A stretch of DNA of 62,345 nucleotides, taken from an uncultured Clostridia bacterium. Its GTDB lineage: Bacteria; Bacillota; Clostridia; Oscillospirales; Oscillospiraceae. Positions 8,425-16,705 of the stretch are shown here, in pieces. A model generated the notes under the pieces. The model did no database searches and was not told where the DNA came from. It was given only the letters and a program-made list of their open reading frames with translations. The first letter of the stretch is position 1, and every line of letters starts with the position of its first letter. The position numbers were made by a program, and so were the translations under genes. The stretch is from NCBI GenBank assembly GCA_945948535.1, contig CAMFBN010000010.1:1-62345 (forward strand), given 5' to 3'.

Positions 8425-10343
8425 ATCTGTACATCGATCCCGGAACCGGGAGTATGCTGTTCACCATCCTCATCGGCGTTATCGGCGCGGCGGTTTATTC
8501 TCTGCGGATGCTGGTAATTAAATTGCGGTTTCGTCTAACCGGCGGAAAGACGAAAAGCGGTACGGAGAAGCTCCCCTTTGTGATCTTCTCCGATGACAAG
8601 CGCTACTGGACTGTCTTTGAGCCCATCTGCCGGGAAATGGACCGGCGGGGCCGGGATATCGTCTACATGACCGCGTCGGAGGATGACCCGGCGCTGAAAA
8701 ATCCCTACCCCCATGTGAAAGCCCAGTTCATCGGCGAGGGCAACAAGGCCTTCACCCGGCTGAATTTCCTCAACGCCGCCATCGTCCTGTCCACCACGCC
8801 AGGGCTGGAGGTCTACCAGTGGAAGCGGGCGAAGGATGTGCAGTTCTATGTCCACATTGCCCACGCCGCCAGCGACATCACCATGTACCGGATGTTCGGC
8901 ATTGATTACTACGATGCCGTGCTTTTGTCCGGGGAATATCAGGTGGGGCAGGTGCGCGCGCTGGAACAGCTTCGGGGGCTTCCCGAAAAGGAGCTGGTGA
9001 AAGTCGGCATTCCCTACATGGATGAAATGGCAGCCCGGCTCCGGGCAGCCGGCCCCGCCCCGGAGCACCCCCGCACCGTGCTGCTGGCCCCCTCCTGGGG
9101 CAAAAGCGCGCTGTTCAGCGTTTACGGCGGAAAAATCATCGAAACCCTTCTGAAAACCGGCTACCATGTGATTGTCCGCCCCCATCCTCAATCCTTCAAA
9201 TCCGAAACGGAAATGATTGAAAAGCTCATGGCGGAGTATCCCGCGTCGGAGCAGCTGGAATGGAACCGGGACACCGACAATTTTGAGGTGCTGCGCCGTT
9301 CTGACATTCTGGTTTCCGATTTCTCCGGCGTTATCTTCGACTTCACCCTGATTTTCGACAAGCCCGTCATTTATACCGACCCTCAATTTGACGTGGGCCT
9401 GTACGATGCCTGGTGGCTGAAAGAGCCTCTGTGGACCGTGTCCGCCCTGCCCCGGCTGGGCTGCCAGCTGAAGCCCGAAAACATGGGCGATCTGAAATCG
9501 CTGATTGACGAGTGCCTGTCTGACCCCCGGTACGCTGAGGGCCGCCGTCAGGCCCGGGCCGAAACCTGGGAGCATCCCGGCGAGGGCGCCCGGCGCACTG
9601 TGGACTATCTGCTGCAAAAATACGACGAATTGACCGCCGGGGAAGAGGATAAATAACATGACATTTTTCGATATTCTGGAGGCTCTGACCATCGGGCCTT
9701 TGAAGCTGGTATTTGAGACAATTTTCTCCATTGCAAACCGGGTTATGGGCCATCCCGGCCTTGCGATTATTGCCCTGAGCCTTGTCATGAACATTCTGGT
9801 TCTTCCGCTGTACCGGCGGGCCGATGCCATGCAGGAGGAATCCCGGGATACAGAAGCAAGGCTTCACAAGGGCGTTGCCCACATCAAAAAGGCCTTCTCC
9901 GGCGACGAGCGGATGATGATTCTGCAAACCTATTACCGGCAGAACCACTATCGGCCCACGGATGCCCTGAGCGGCTCCGTCTCCCTGCTGCTGGAAATTC
10001 CCTTCTTCATGGCTGCCTACCAGTTTCTGGCCCACGCGGAGATTCTGAATGGCGTGGCTCTGGGCCCCATCCGGGATTTGGGCGCTCCCGACGGCCTGCT
10101 GGTCATCGGCGGTCTGGCCATCAATCTGCTTCCCATCCTGATGACCGCCATCAACTGTGTCTCCAGCGCCCTGTACCTGAAGGGCTTTCCGCTGAAAACC
10201 AAGATTCAGCTCTACGGCATGGCCCTGTTCTTTCTGGTGTTCCTGTACAATTCCCCCTCGGGCCTTGTGTTTTACTGGACACTGAACAACCTGTTTTCTC
10301 TGGGAAAGACCATTTTCTATAAGCTGAAGAATCCCAGAAAGGC
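8407..10343 (+). repeat. First copy of a 1.94-kb near-perfect direct repeat
   Basis: Matches 12627-14563 at an offset of 4220 bp. The differences I can see are 8419 (A vs G), 10281 (A vs G) and 10329 (G vs A); beyond 10343 the copies diverge. It starts at the ribosome-binding site of the glycerophosphotransferase gene and ends inside the YidC/sulfatase fusion gene, just after the YidC-like domain. Confidence 0.9.
8421..9656 (+). CDS. CDP-glycerol glycerophosphotransferase-like (TagF/TagB family), copy 1
   Basis: A 411-residue protein with an N-terminal MNLYIDPGTGSML segment and one hydrophobic helix (about residues 13-33), then a TagF/TagB-type GT-B transferase domain. Family features include VGIPYMDEM, LLAPSWGKSA, VIVRPHPQS and SDILVSDFSGVIFDF. 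The family transfers glycerol-phosphate or a similar unit from a CDP-activated donor onto teichoic-acid-type polymers at the cytoplasmic membrane face. The start overlaps the CPBP stop, with AAGGAG 8 nt upstream. It is followed after one base by the YidC/sulfatase fusion gene. The predicted protein is identical to copy 2 at 12641-13876. Exact substrate is not determinable. Confidence 0.88.
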   Translation: MNLYIDPGTGSMLFTILIGVIGAAVYSLRMLVIKLRFRLTGGKTKSGTEKLPFVIFSDDKRYWTVFEPICREMDRRGRDIVYMTASEDDPALKNPYPHVKAQFIGEGNKAFTRLNFLNAAIVLSTTPGLEVYQWKRAKDVQFYVHIAHAASDITMYRMFGIDYYDAVLLSGEYQVGQVRALEQLRGLPEKELVKVGIPYMDEMAARLRAAGPAPEHPRTVLLAPSWGKSALFSVYGGKIIETLLKTGYHVIVRPHPQSFKSETEMIEKLMAEYPASEQLEWNRDTDNFEVLRRSDILVSDFSGVIFDFTLIFDKPVIYTDPQFDVGLYDAWWLKEPLWTVSALPRLGCQLKPENMGDLKSLIDECLSDPRYAEGRRQARAETWEHPGEGARRTVDYLLQKYDELTAGEEDK

Positions 10344-12423
10344 GCTCTGTATTCTGCTCTTCGGCGCGGGCCTTGGGTCGGTGGTGTTGGGGCTGCTGCC
10401 CTATCAGGAATGCAGCACCAAACGCAGAGTGTTTTTCCTGATGCTGGGCGCTGCCTTGGTACTGCCGCTGATCCTTTCCGTGGTGAAAGTCAGGCTCTCT
10501 CTTCCCCTGCGGAAAACGCGGGTGCAGCCTGCGTCTGACGCCAAAGTGTTTTGGCTTGGCGCTCTGTTCCTGACGGTCCTCGTCGGCATGCTGATTCCTT
10601 CGGCTGTGATCGCGTCGTCTCCTCAGGAGTTTATGGATGTCACCTATTTCTACCATCCTCTGTGGTATATCGCCAACGCGCTGTGTCTGTCTGCCGGTAC
10701 CTTCCTCGTCTGGATGGGCGTATTCTACTGGCTGGCAGATTCCAAATGGAAGATCATTTTCCAGCGGCTGGTATGGATTCTGTGCGGTGTAATGCTGGTG
10801 GACTACCTGTTCTTCGGTACCAATCTGGGCACACTCACCCCGTTCCTTCAGTATCAGAGTGCGGTTCTGTTCTCTTCCAGGGAACAGCTGGTAAATCTGC
10901 TGGCCGTAGGGGCGGCGGCACTGCTTCTGTACCTGTTTTCCCGGAAATTTGGCCGCAGTGTTGTGCCGGTTTTGCTGACGGCTTTGGTTGCCATCAGCAG
11001 TATGTCCGTTGTGAACATGGTGCAAATCAGGCAGTCCGTAGACCAGGCGCTTGCCGGCGACTATGCCGAAAGCGTACAGCTTCCCCTGAGCAAAAACGGT
11101 AAAAACGTGGTCGTTCTGATGCTGGACCGAGCCTTGGGCGAGTATGTCCCCTGCATGTTCAGCGAAAAGCCGGAGCTTGCCGAAAAATTCGACGGTTTTA
11201 CGTACTATCCCAATACGATTTCCTTCGGCGGAGCTACCCTTTACGGGGCGCCGGCGCTGGTGGGCGGCTATGAATACACGCCGGTGGAAATCAACAGCCG
11301 CGCTGACCAGACGCTCGTCTCCAAGCACGACGAAGCACTGAAGGTAATGCCCACCCTGTTCGCGGACAACGGTTACCAGGTGACCGTCTGCGATCCGCCT
11401 TACGCGGGATACCAGTGGCTTCCGGATTTAACAATCTACGGTGACGATTCCAGAATTCAGACCTACATTACCAAGGGAATGTATCTTGATGACGAACAGA
11501 AGGAACAGATGCCCATAAGCAACCGCCGGAATTTCTTCGTTTTCTCCGTCATGAAGACCTTGCCCCTGCTCATCCAGGAGACCATTTACGACAGCGGTAA
11601 CTATAATCAGGTAAATTTCTTTCACCGCTCGGGTCAGGTGCTCGAGTCTCCTTCCCGCGCCTCCGGCATCCCTACCGGTTTCCTGCAATCCTACACAGTC
11701 ATGCAGAACTTGTCAAACCTGACCGCTGTCACCGATTCGGACACAAATACCTTCCTGTTCCTGTCCAACGATGTAACCCACGATACGGCGCTCCTGCAGG
11801 AGCCGGAATATGTTCCCTCCGAAATTGTGGACAACACCGCCTACGATGCCGCCAACGCCGGTCGGTTTACCACCAACGGCAGGACGCTGGACATGGATGA
11901 TCCCGTGCGTATGCATCACTATCACTCCAACATGGCGGCAATGCTGCTTTTGGCAGACTGGTTCGATTATCTTCGGGAAGCCGGCGTCTATGACAACACC
12001 AGAATCATTCTGGTGTCCGATCACGGCAGGGCCCTCAATCAGATTGAAGAAATGACTGTCCCGCTTGGAGATGAGTCCGTAAATCTGGAAGCCTATCTGC
12101 CTCTGCTGATGGTGAAAGACTTTGACGCCCACGGTTTCAGTTCCCGGGAAGACTTCATGACCAATGCCGATGTTCCTACCCTTGCGATGGCAGAACTGAT
12201 TGAGAATCCTGTCAACCCCTTTACCGGAAAACCGATCAACAGCGAAGAGAAGAACGCCCACGAGCAGTACGTTCTGGTGGCTGGGTTTATGAGCAGCTCC
12301 AACGGCTTCCGCGATACCTTCCCCGCCTGCCAGTGGGTCAGTGTCAAGGGCAATCCGTGGGATTTGAGCAACTGGAGTATCTACGACAAAACCTGTGTTC
12401 TCGACCGCCACGCCGCTCCCTAG
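9658..12423 (+). CDS. YidC-like membrane domain fused to LtaS/sulfatase-fold domain, copy 1
   Basis: A 921-residue fusion. Residues 1 to about 225 resemble the Gram-positive YidC/Oxa1 core (GHPGLAIIALSLVMNILVLPLY, then LLEIPFFMAAYQFL and PSGLVFYWTLNNLFSLGK). Residues about 230-470 carry several membrane segments. From about 480 comes an alkaline-phosphatase/sulfatase-fold domain like lipoteichoic acid synthase and phosphoethanolamine transferases: metal Asp490 (VVVLMLDRALG), likely Thr527 nucleophile (GGATLYGAPALVGG), NDVTHDTALLQEP, and D788-H789 (ILVSDHG). The position of the conserved YidC groove arginine (VRLIVLPL in known proteins) appears to be Asn45. Likely role: phospho-group transfer to a surface polymer outside the membrane, with the YidC-like part as anchor or channel (inferred). 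Coupled to the upstream TagF-like gene. Confidence 0.85.
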   Translation: MTFFDILEALTIGPLKLVFETIFSIANRVMGHPGLAIIALSLVMNILVLPLYRRADAMQEESRDTEARLHKGVAHIKKAFSGDERMMILQTYYRQNHYRPTDALSGSVSLLLEIPFFMAAYQFLAHAEILNGVALGPIRDLGAPDGLLVIGGLAINLLPILMTAINCVSSALYLKGFPLKTKIQLYGMALFFLVFLYNSPSGLVFYWTLNNLFSLGKTIFYKLKNPRKALCILLFGAGLGSVVLGLLPYQECSTKRRVFFLMLGAALVLPLILSVVKVRLSLPLRKTRVQPASDAKVFWLGALFLTVLVGMLIPSAVIASSPQEFMDVTYFYHPLWYIANALCLSAGTFLVWMGVFYWLADSKWKIIFQRLVWILCGVMLVDYLFFGTNLGTLTPFLQYQSAVLFSSREQLVNLLAVGAAALLLYLFSRKFGRSVVPVLLTALVAISSMSVVNMVQIRQSVDQALAGDYAESVQLPLSKNGKNVVVLMLDRALGEYVPCMFSEKPELAEKFDGFTYYPNTISFGGATLYGAPALVGGYEYTPVEINSRADQTLVSKHDEALKVMPTLFADNGYQVTVCDPPYAGYQWLPDLTIYGDDSRIQTYITKGMYLDDEQKEQMPISNRRNFFVFSVMKTLPLLIQETIYDSGNYNQVNFFHRSGQVLESPSRASGIPTGFLQSYTVMQNLSNLTAVTDSDTNTFLFLSNDVTHDTALLQEPEYVPSEIVDNTAYDAANAGRFTTNGRTLDMDDPVRMHHYHSNMAAMLLLADWFDYLREAGVYDNTRIILVSDHGRALNQIEEMTVPLGDESVNLEAYLPLLMVKDFDAHGFSSREDFMTNADVPTLAMAELIENPVNPFTGKPINSEEKNAHEQYVLVAGFMSSSNGFRDTFPACQWVSVKGNPWDLSNWSIYDKTCVLDRHAAP

Positions 12424-12473
12424 CTTGTCACTTTTGTAAAAACCGGGCCTGATTCAAAGGAATCAGGCCCGGC
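12351..12473 (+). repeat. 3' tail repeat, copy 1
   Basis: The last codons of the fusion gene and its terminator (12351-12473) are nearly identical to 16568-16690, although most of the catalytic halves between the repeats have diverged. Confidence 0.8.
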
Positions 12474-12479
12474 TTTTTT
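12443..12479 (+). terminator. Intrinsic terminator after cassette 1
   Basis: CCGGGCCTGATTC, short loop, GAATCAGGCCCGG, then CTTTTTTG. Confidence 0.88.
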
Positions 12480-12570
12480 GATACTGCTATCTGGTAATAC
12501 CGTTCTCAATTGAGAAGACACCGCAGAACAAACCGTTGTTTCGGATCGCTTTTCTGATAAAAGGCACAGA

Positions 12571-12599
12571 TTGACATTGCCGATTAGCCTTGCTATAAT
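12571..12599 (+). promoter_or_regulatory. Consensus sigma-A promoter of cassette 2
   Basis: TTGACA (12571-12576), a 17-nt spacer and TATAAT (12594-12599), a perfect match. Transcription would start about 35 nt before the ATG at 12641. Confidence 0.8.
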
Positions 12600-12626
12600 T
12601 ATTTCTAATGTCGAAATTTGTCGAAC

Positions 12627-14563
12627 AAGGAGCGCCAAGTATGAATCTGTACATCGATCCCGGAACCGGGAGTATGCTGTTCACCATCCTCATCGGCGTT
12701 ATCGGCGCGGCGGTTTATTCTCTGCGGATGCTGGTAATTAAATTGCGGTTTCGTCTAACCGGCGGAAAGACGAAAAGCGGTACGGAGAAGCTCCCCTTTG
12801 TGATCTTCTCCGATGACAAGCGCTACTGGACTGTCTTTGAGCCCATCTGCCGGGAAATGGACCGGCGGGGCCGGGATATCGTCTACATGACCGCGTCGGA
12901 GGATGACCCGGCGCTGAAAAATCCCTACCCCCATGTGAAAGCCCAGTTCATCGGCGAGGGCAACAAGGCCTTCACCCGGCTGAATTTCCTCAACGCCGCC
13001 ATCGTCCTGTCCACCACGCCAGGGCTGGAGGTCTACCAGTGGAAGCGGGCGAAGGATGTGCAGTTCTATGTCCACATTGCCCACGCCGCCAGCGACATCA
13101 CCATGTACCGGATGTTCGGCATTGATTACTACGATGCCGTGCTTTTGTCCGGGGAATATCAGGTGGGGCAGGTGCGCGCGCTGGAACAGCTTCGGGGGCT
13201 TCCCGAAAAGGAGCTGGTGAAAGTCGGCATTCCCTACATGGATGAAATGGCAGCCCGGCTCCGGGCAGCCGGCCCCGCCCCGGAGCACCCCCGCACCGTG
13301 CTGCTGGCCCCCTCCTGGGGCAAAAGCGCGCTGTTCAGCGTTTACGGCGGAAAAATCATCGAAACCCTTCTGAAAACCGGCTACCATGTGATTGTCCGCC
13401 CCCATCCTCAATCCTTCAAATCCGAAACGGAAATGATTGAAAAGCTCATGGCGGAGTATCCCGCGTCGGAGCAGCTGGAATGGAACCGGGACACCGACAA
13501 TTTTGAGGTGCTGCGCCGTTCTGACATTCTGGTTTCCGATTTCTCCGGCGTTATCTTCGACTTCACCCTGATTTTCGACAAGCCCGTCATTTATACCGAC
13601 CCTCAATTTGACGTGGGCCTGTACGATGCCTGGTGGCTGAAAGAGCCTCTGTGGACCGTGTCCGCCCTGCCCCGGCTGGGCTGCCAGCTGAAGCCCGAAA
13701 ACATGGGCGATCTGAAATCGCTGATTGACGAGTGCCTGTCTGACCCCCGGTACGCTGAGGGCCGCCGTCAGGCCCGGGCCGAAACCTGGGAGCATCCCGG
13801 CGAGGGCGCCCGGCGCACTGTGGACTATCTGCTGCAAAAATACGACGAATTGACCGCCGGGGAAGAGGATAAATAACATGACATTTTTCGATATTCTGGA
13901 GGCTCTGACCATCGGGCCTTTGAAGCTGGTATTTGAGACAATTTTCTCCATTGCAAACCGGGTTATGGGCCATCCCGGCCTTGCGATTATTGCCCTGAGC
14001 CTTGTCATGAACATTCTGGTTCTTCCGCTGTACCGGCGGGCCGATGCCATGCAGGAGGAATCCCGGGATACAGAAGCAAGGCTTCACAAGGGCGTTGCCC
14101 ACATCAAAAAGGCCTTCTCCGGCGACGAGCGGATGATGATTCTGCAAACCTATTACCGGCAGAACCACTATCGGCCCACGGATGCCCTGAGCGGCTCCGT
14201 CTCCCTGCTGCTGGAAATTCCCTTCTTCATGGCTGCCTACCAGTTTCTGGCCCACGCGGAGATTCTGAATGGCGTGGCTCTGGGCCCCATCCGGGATTTG
14301 GGCGCTCCCGACGGCCTGCTGGTCATCGGCGGTCTGGCCATCAATCTGCTTCCCATCCTGATGACCGCCATCAACTGTGTCTCCAGCGCCCTGTACCTGA
14401 AGGGCTTTCCGCTGAAAACCAAGATTCAGCTCTACGGCATGGCCCTGTTCTTTCTGGTGTTCCTGTACAATTCCCCCTCGGGCCTTGTGTTTTACTGGAC
14501 GCTGAACAACCTGTTTTCTCTGGGAAAGACCATTTTCTATAAGCTGAAAAATCCCAGAAAGGC
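12627..14563 (+). repeat. Second copy of the 1.94-kb direct repeat
   Basis: Partner of 8407-10343; see there for the mismatches. Covers the ribosome-binding site and all of glycerophosphotransferase copy 2 plus the first 229 codons of the second fusion gene. Confidence 0.9.
12641..13876 (+). CDS. CDP-glycerol glycerophosphotransferase-like (TagF/TagB family), copy 2
   Basis: Predicted to be identical in all 411 residues to copy 1 at 8421-9656, with the same N-terminal YIDPGTGS segment and transferase motifs. ATG at 12641 is chosen because AAGGAG lies 8 nt before it. An in-frame ATG at 12608 would add 11 residues but lies only about 8 bases past the -10 box, so it would be nearly leaderless. 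Unlike copy 1 it has its own consensus promoter and no CPBP gene ahead. One base separates it from the following fusion gene. Confidence 0.88.
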   Translation: MNLYIDPGTGSMLFTILIGVIGAAVYSLRMLVIKLRFRLTGGKTKSGTEKLPFVIFSDDKRYWTVFEPICREMDRRGRDIVYMTASEDDPALKNPYPHVKAQFIGEGNKAFTRLNFLNAAIVLSTTPGLEVYQWKRAKDVQFYVHIAHAASDITMYRMFGIDYYDAVLLSGEYQVGQVRALEQLRGLPEKELVKVGIPYMDEMAARLRAAGPAPEHPRTVLLAPSWGKSALFSVYGGKIIETLLKTGYHVIVRPHPQSFKSETEMIEKLMAEYPASEQLEWNRDTDNFEVLRRSDILVSDFSGVIFDFTLIFDKPVIYTDPQFDVGLYDAWWLKEPLWTVSALPRLGCQLKPENMGDLKSLIDECLSDPRYAEGRRQARAETWEHPGEGARRTVDYLLQKYDELTAGEEDK

Positions 14564-16640
14564 CCTCCGGTATCTGGCCTTCGCCGCAGGCGCAGCCATT
14601 TCCGTCTACGGCACGTTTCTGTATCACCCACCCTACATCCGGCGGAAATTCTGTCTGATAGCCTTGGGGCTTCTGCTGACCCTGCCGATGCTTTCGTCCA
14701 TCCTGGCACGCAGAATTCCCCTTACCATTCGGAGACAAACTTCTCCGGCAGTCTCTGAGCCCCGGATTTTTTGGCTCAGCGCGTTATTCCTGACCGTCCT
14801 CACCGGCGTGCTCATTCCCTCCGCCGTCATCGTCTCTTCCCCGCAGGAATTTGTGGATGTAAGCCATTTCTACCACCCCCTGAATTACATTGCCAGTTCC
14901 GCGTGTATGGCTGCCGGCGTGTTTCTGGTTTGGATTGGCGTATTCTACCGGCTGGCTACCCCCCGGGGCAGGGTCCTGTTTCAGCAGCTGGCGTGGATTC
15001 TGTGCGGCGTCATGCTGGTCAATTACCTGTTCTTCGGCACCAGTCTGGGTACCCTTTCCGCAACGCTGAAGTATGAAAACGGTATGAGCTTTCCGCTGTG
15101 GGAGCAGGTGCTGAATCTGCTGATTCTCACAGCCGTCGCTCTGATTCTGTACCTGCTTCTGCGCCGGTTCCGCCGCGGCACTGTTACCATTGTTATAACG
15201 GCCCTGATTGCGATTGTCAGCATGTCCGTCGTGAATATGGTTCAGATCAACGCCTCCATCGGCAGTCTCTCCACCAGCGACTCCTCTGCCGAGGACATCT
15301 CCCTTCCCATCAGCAAAACCGGCAAAAACGTTGTGGTGATTATGCTGGACCGGGCAATGGGAGAATATATTCCCTATCTGTTCAACGAAAAGCCGGAACT
15401 CGTGGATAAATTTGACGGCTTTACCCATTATTCCAACACCATCTCCTTTGGAGGACACACCAACTTCGCTACCCCTGCTCTTTTTGGCGGCTATGAGTAT
15501 ACGCCGGTGGAGCTGAACAGGCGGAACAGTGAGTCTCTGGTTTCCAAGCACAATGAGGCGCTGAAGGTGATGCCCACTCTGTTTGCGGACAGCGGCAGCA
15601 GGGTCACGATCTGCGACCCGGTCTATGCCGGTTATCAGTGGATTCCGGATCTGTCGATCTATGACGACGATCCCCGAATTCAGGCCTATATCACCAAGGG
15701 CGCCTTTATCGGAGACGAGGCGATCGCCAGCGCCATCTCCAGCAGAACCCGTAACTTTTTCCTGTTCAGCATCACAAAGTCTGTACCCCTGTGTCTGCAG
15801 AAGACCTTCTACAACAACGGTGCGTACAATCAGGTCGTTCCTTCCAGCACCCAATCAATCAACTCTCTGAGCATGTCTACAGGTATCCCTGAAGGCTTCC
15901 AGGGAGCCTATCAGGTGCTGACAAATCTGATAAGCATTACCGACATCTCCGACGACAGTACCGGCACCTTCCTGATGATGACCAACGACACCACCCACGA
16001 CACCGCGCTCCTTCAGGAGCCGGATTACACCCCCTCCCAGGTCGTCAACAACACGCAGTACGATGCCACCCACCGGGATCGCTTCACAGTGGGCGGCAGA
16101 ACCCTGCGGGTGAAAACCCCAGAGCAGATGTCCAGCTATCAGTGCAATATGGCATCGCTGCTGCTTCTGGCAGACTGGTTCGACTATCTCCGGGAAAACG
16201 ACGCCTATGACAACACCCGCATCATCCTGGTATCCGATCACGGTGAGTGCAACGAGGTGCTGGATGAGATGATTGCCGATCATCAGGGCGAAAGCGTGGA
16301 TCTGGAGGGATTTATGCCGCTGCTGATGGTGAAGGACTTTGACGCCCACGGCTTTGAAACCTGCGATACCTTCATGACCAACGCGGATGTGCCCGCCCTC
16401 GCAATGGCGGGCGTGGTTGAGAACCCCGTGAATCCCTACACCGGGAAGGCGATCAACAGCGATGAAAAGACAGCCCACGAGCAGTTCATTATCCGCTCCG
16501 ATGCGTGGAGGACGCAGGAGAACAACGGAAACACCTTTTTTGCCGCCCAATGGGCCAGTGTCAAGGACAATCCGTGGGATCTGAGCAACTGGAGTATCTA
16601 CGACGAAACCTGTGTTCTCGACCGCCACGCCGCTCCCTAG
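13878..16640 (+). CDS. YidC-like membrane domain fused to LtaS/sulfatase-fold domain, copy 2
   Basis: A 920-residue paralogue of the gene at 9658. Residues 1 to about 229 are identical to copy 1 (YidC-like part, again with Asn45 where YidC has its groove Arg). The membrane segments and catalytic domain are clearly homologous but divergent. Key residues are kept: Asp491 (VVVIMLDRAMG), Thr528 (GGHTNFATPALFGG), NDTTHDTALLQEP and D787-H788 (ILVSDHG). The final 20 or so residues are nearly identical again. Active-site retention in both copies suggests both work, perhaps with different acceptors or polymer types (inferred). It ends 65 nt from the end of the convergent lic-like operon. Confidence 0.85.
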   Translation: MTFFDILEALTIGPLKLVFETIFSIANRVMGHPGLAIIALSLVMNILVLPLYRRADAMQEESRDTEARLHKGVAHIKKAFSGDERMMILQTYYRQNHYRPTDALSGSVSLLLEIPFFMAAYQFLAHAEILNGVALGPIRDLGAPDGLLVIGGLAINLLPILMTAINCVSSALYLKGFPLKTKIQLYGMALFFLVFLYNSPSGLVFYWTLNNLFSLGKTIFYKLKNPRKALRYLAFAAGAAISVYGTFLYHPPYIRRKFCLIALGLLLTLPMLSSILARRIPLTIRRQTSPAVSEPRIFWLSALFLTVLTGVLIPSAVIVSSPQEFVDVSHFYHPLNYIASSACMAAGVFLVWIGVFYRLATPRGRVLFQQLAWILCGVMLVNYLFFGTSLGTLSATLKYENGMSFPLWEQVLNLLILTAVALILYLLLRRFRRGTVTIVITALIAIVSMSVVNMVQINASIGSLSTSDSSAEDISLPISKTGKNVVVIMLDRAMGEYIPYLFNEKPELVDKFDGFTHYSNTISFGGHTNFATPALFGGYEYTPVELNRRNSESLVSKHNEALKVMPTLFADSGSRVTICDPVYAGYQWIPDLSIYDDDPRIQAYITKGAFIGDEAIASAISSRTRNFFLFSITKSVPLCLQKTFYNNGAYNQVVPSSTQSINSLSMSTGIPEGFQGAYQVLTNLISITDISDDSTGTFLMMTNDTTHDTALLQEPDYTPSQVVNNTQYDATHRDRFTVGGRTLRVKTPEQMSSYQCNMASLLLLADWFDYLRENDAYDNTRIILVSDHGECNEVLDEMIADHQGESVDLEGFMPLLMVKDFDAHGFETCDTFMTNADVPALAMAGVVENPVNPYTGKAINSDEKTAHEQFIIRSDAWRTQENNGNTFFAAQWASVKDNPWDLSNWSIYDETCVLDRHAAP

Positions 16641-16690
16641 GGCGTCGCTTTTGCAAAAAACCGGGCCTGATTCAAAGGAATCAGGCCCGG
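16568..16690 (+). repeat. 3' tail repeat, copy 2
   Basis: Partner of 12351-12473; restores near-identity after the divergent stretch. Confidence 0.8.
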
Positions 16691-16696
16691 TTTAAT
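16661..16696. terminator. Terminator shared by convergent operons
   Basis: The same CCGGGCCTGATTC stem-loop as after cassette 1, with A- and T-rich flanks on both sides. It lies between the convergent ends of the second fusion gene and the APC permease. Confidence 0.8.
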
Positions 16697-16705
16697 TTGT
16701 TTTCC

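Noticed and set aside
12608..12640. Upstream ATG extending glycerophosphotransferase copy 2 by 11 residues
   Set aside because: It is about 8 bases past the -10 box and has no ribosome-binding site; the ATG at 12641 has AAGGAG and matches copy 1.
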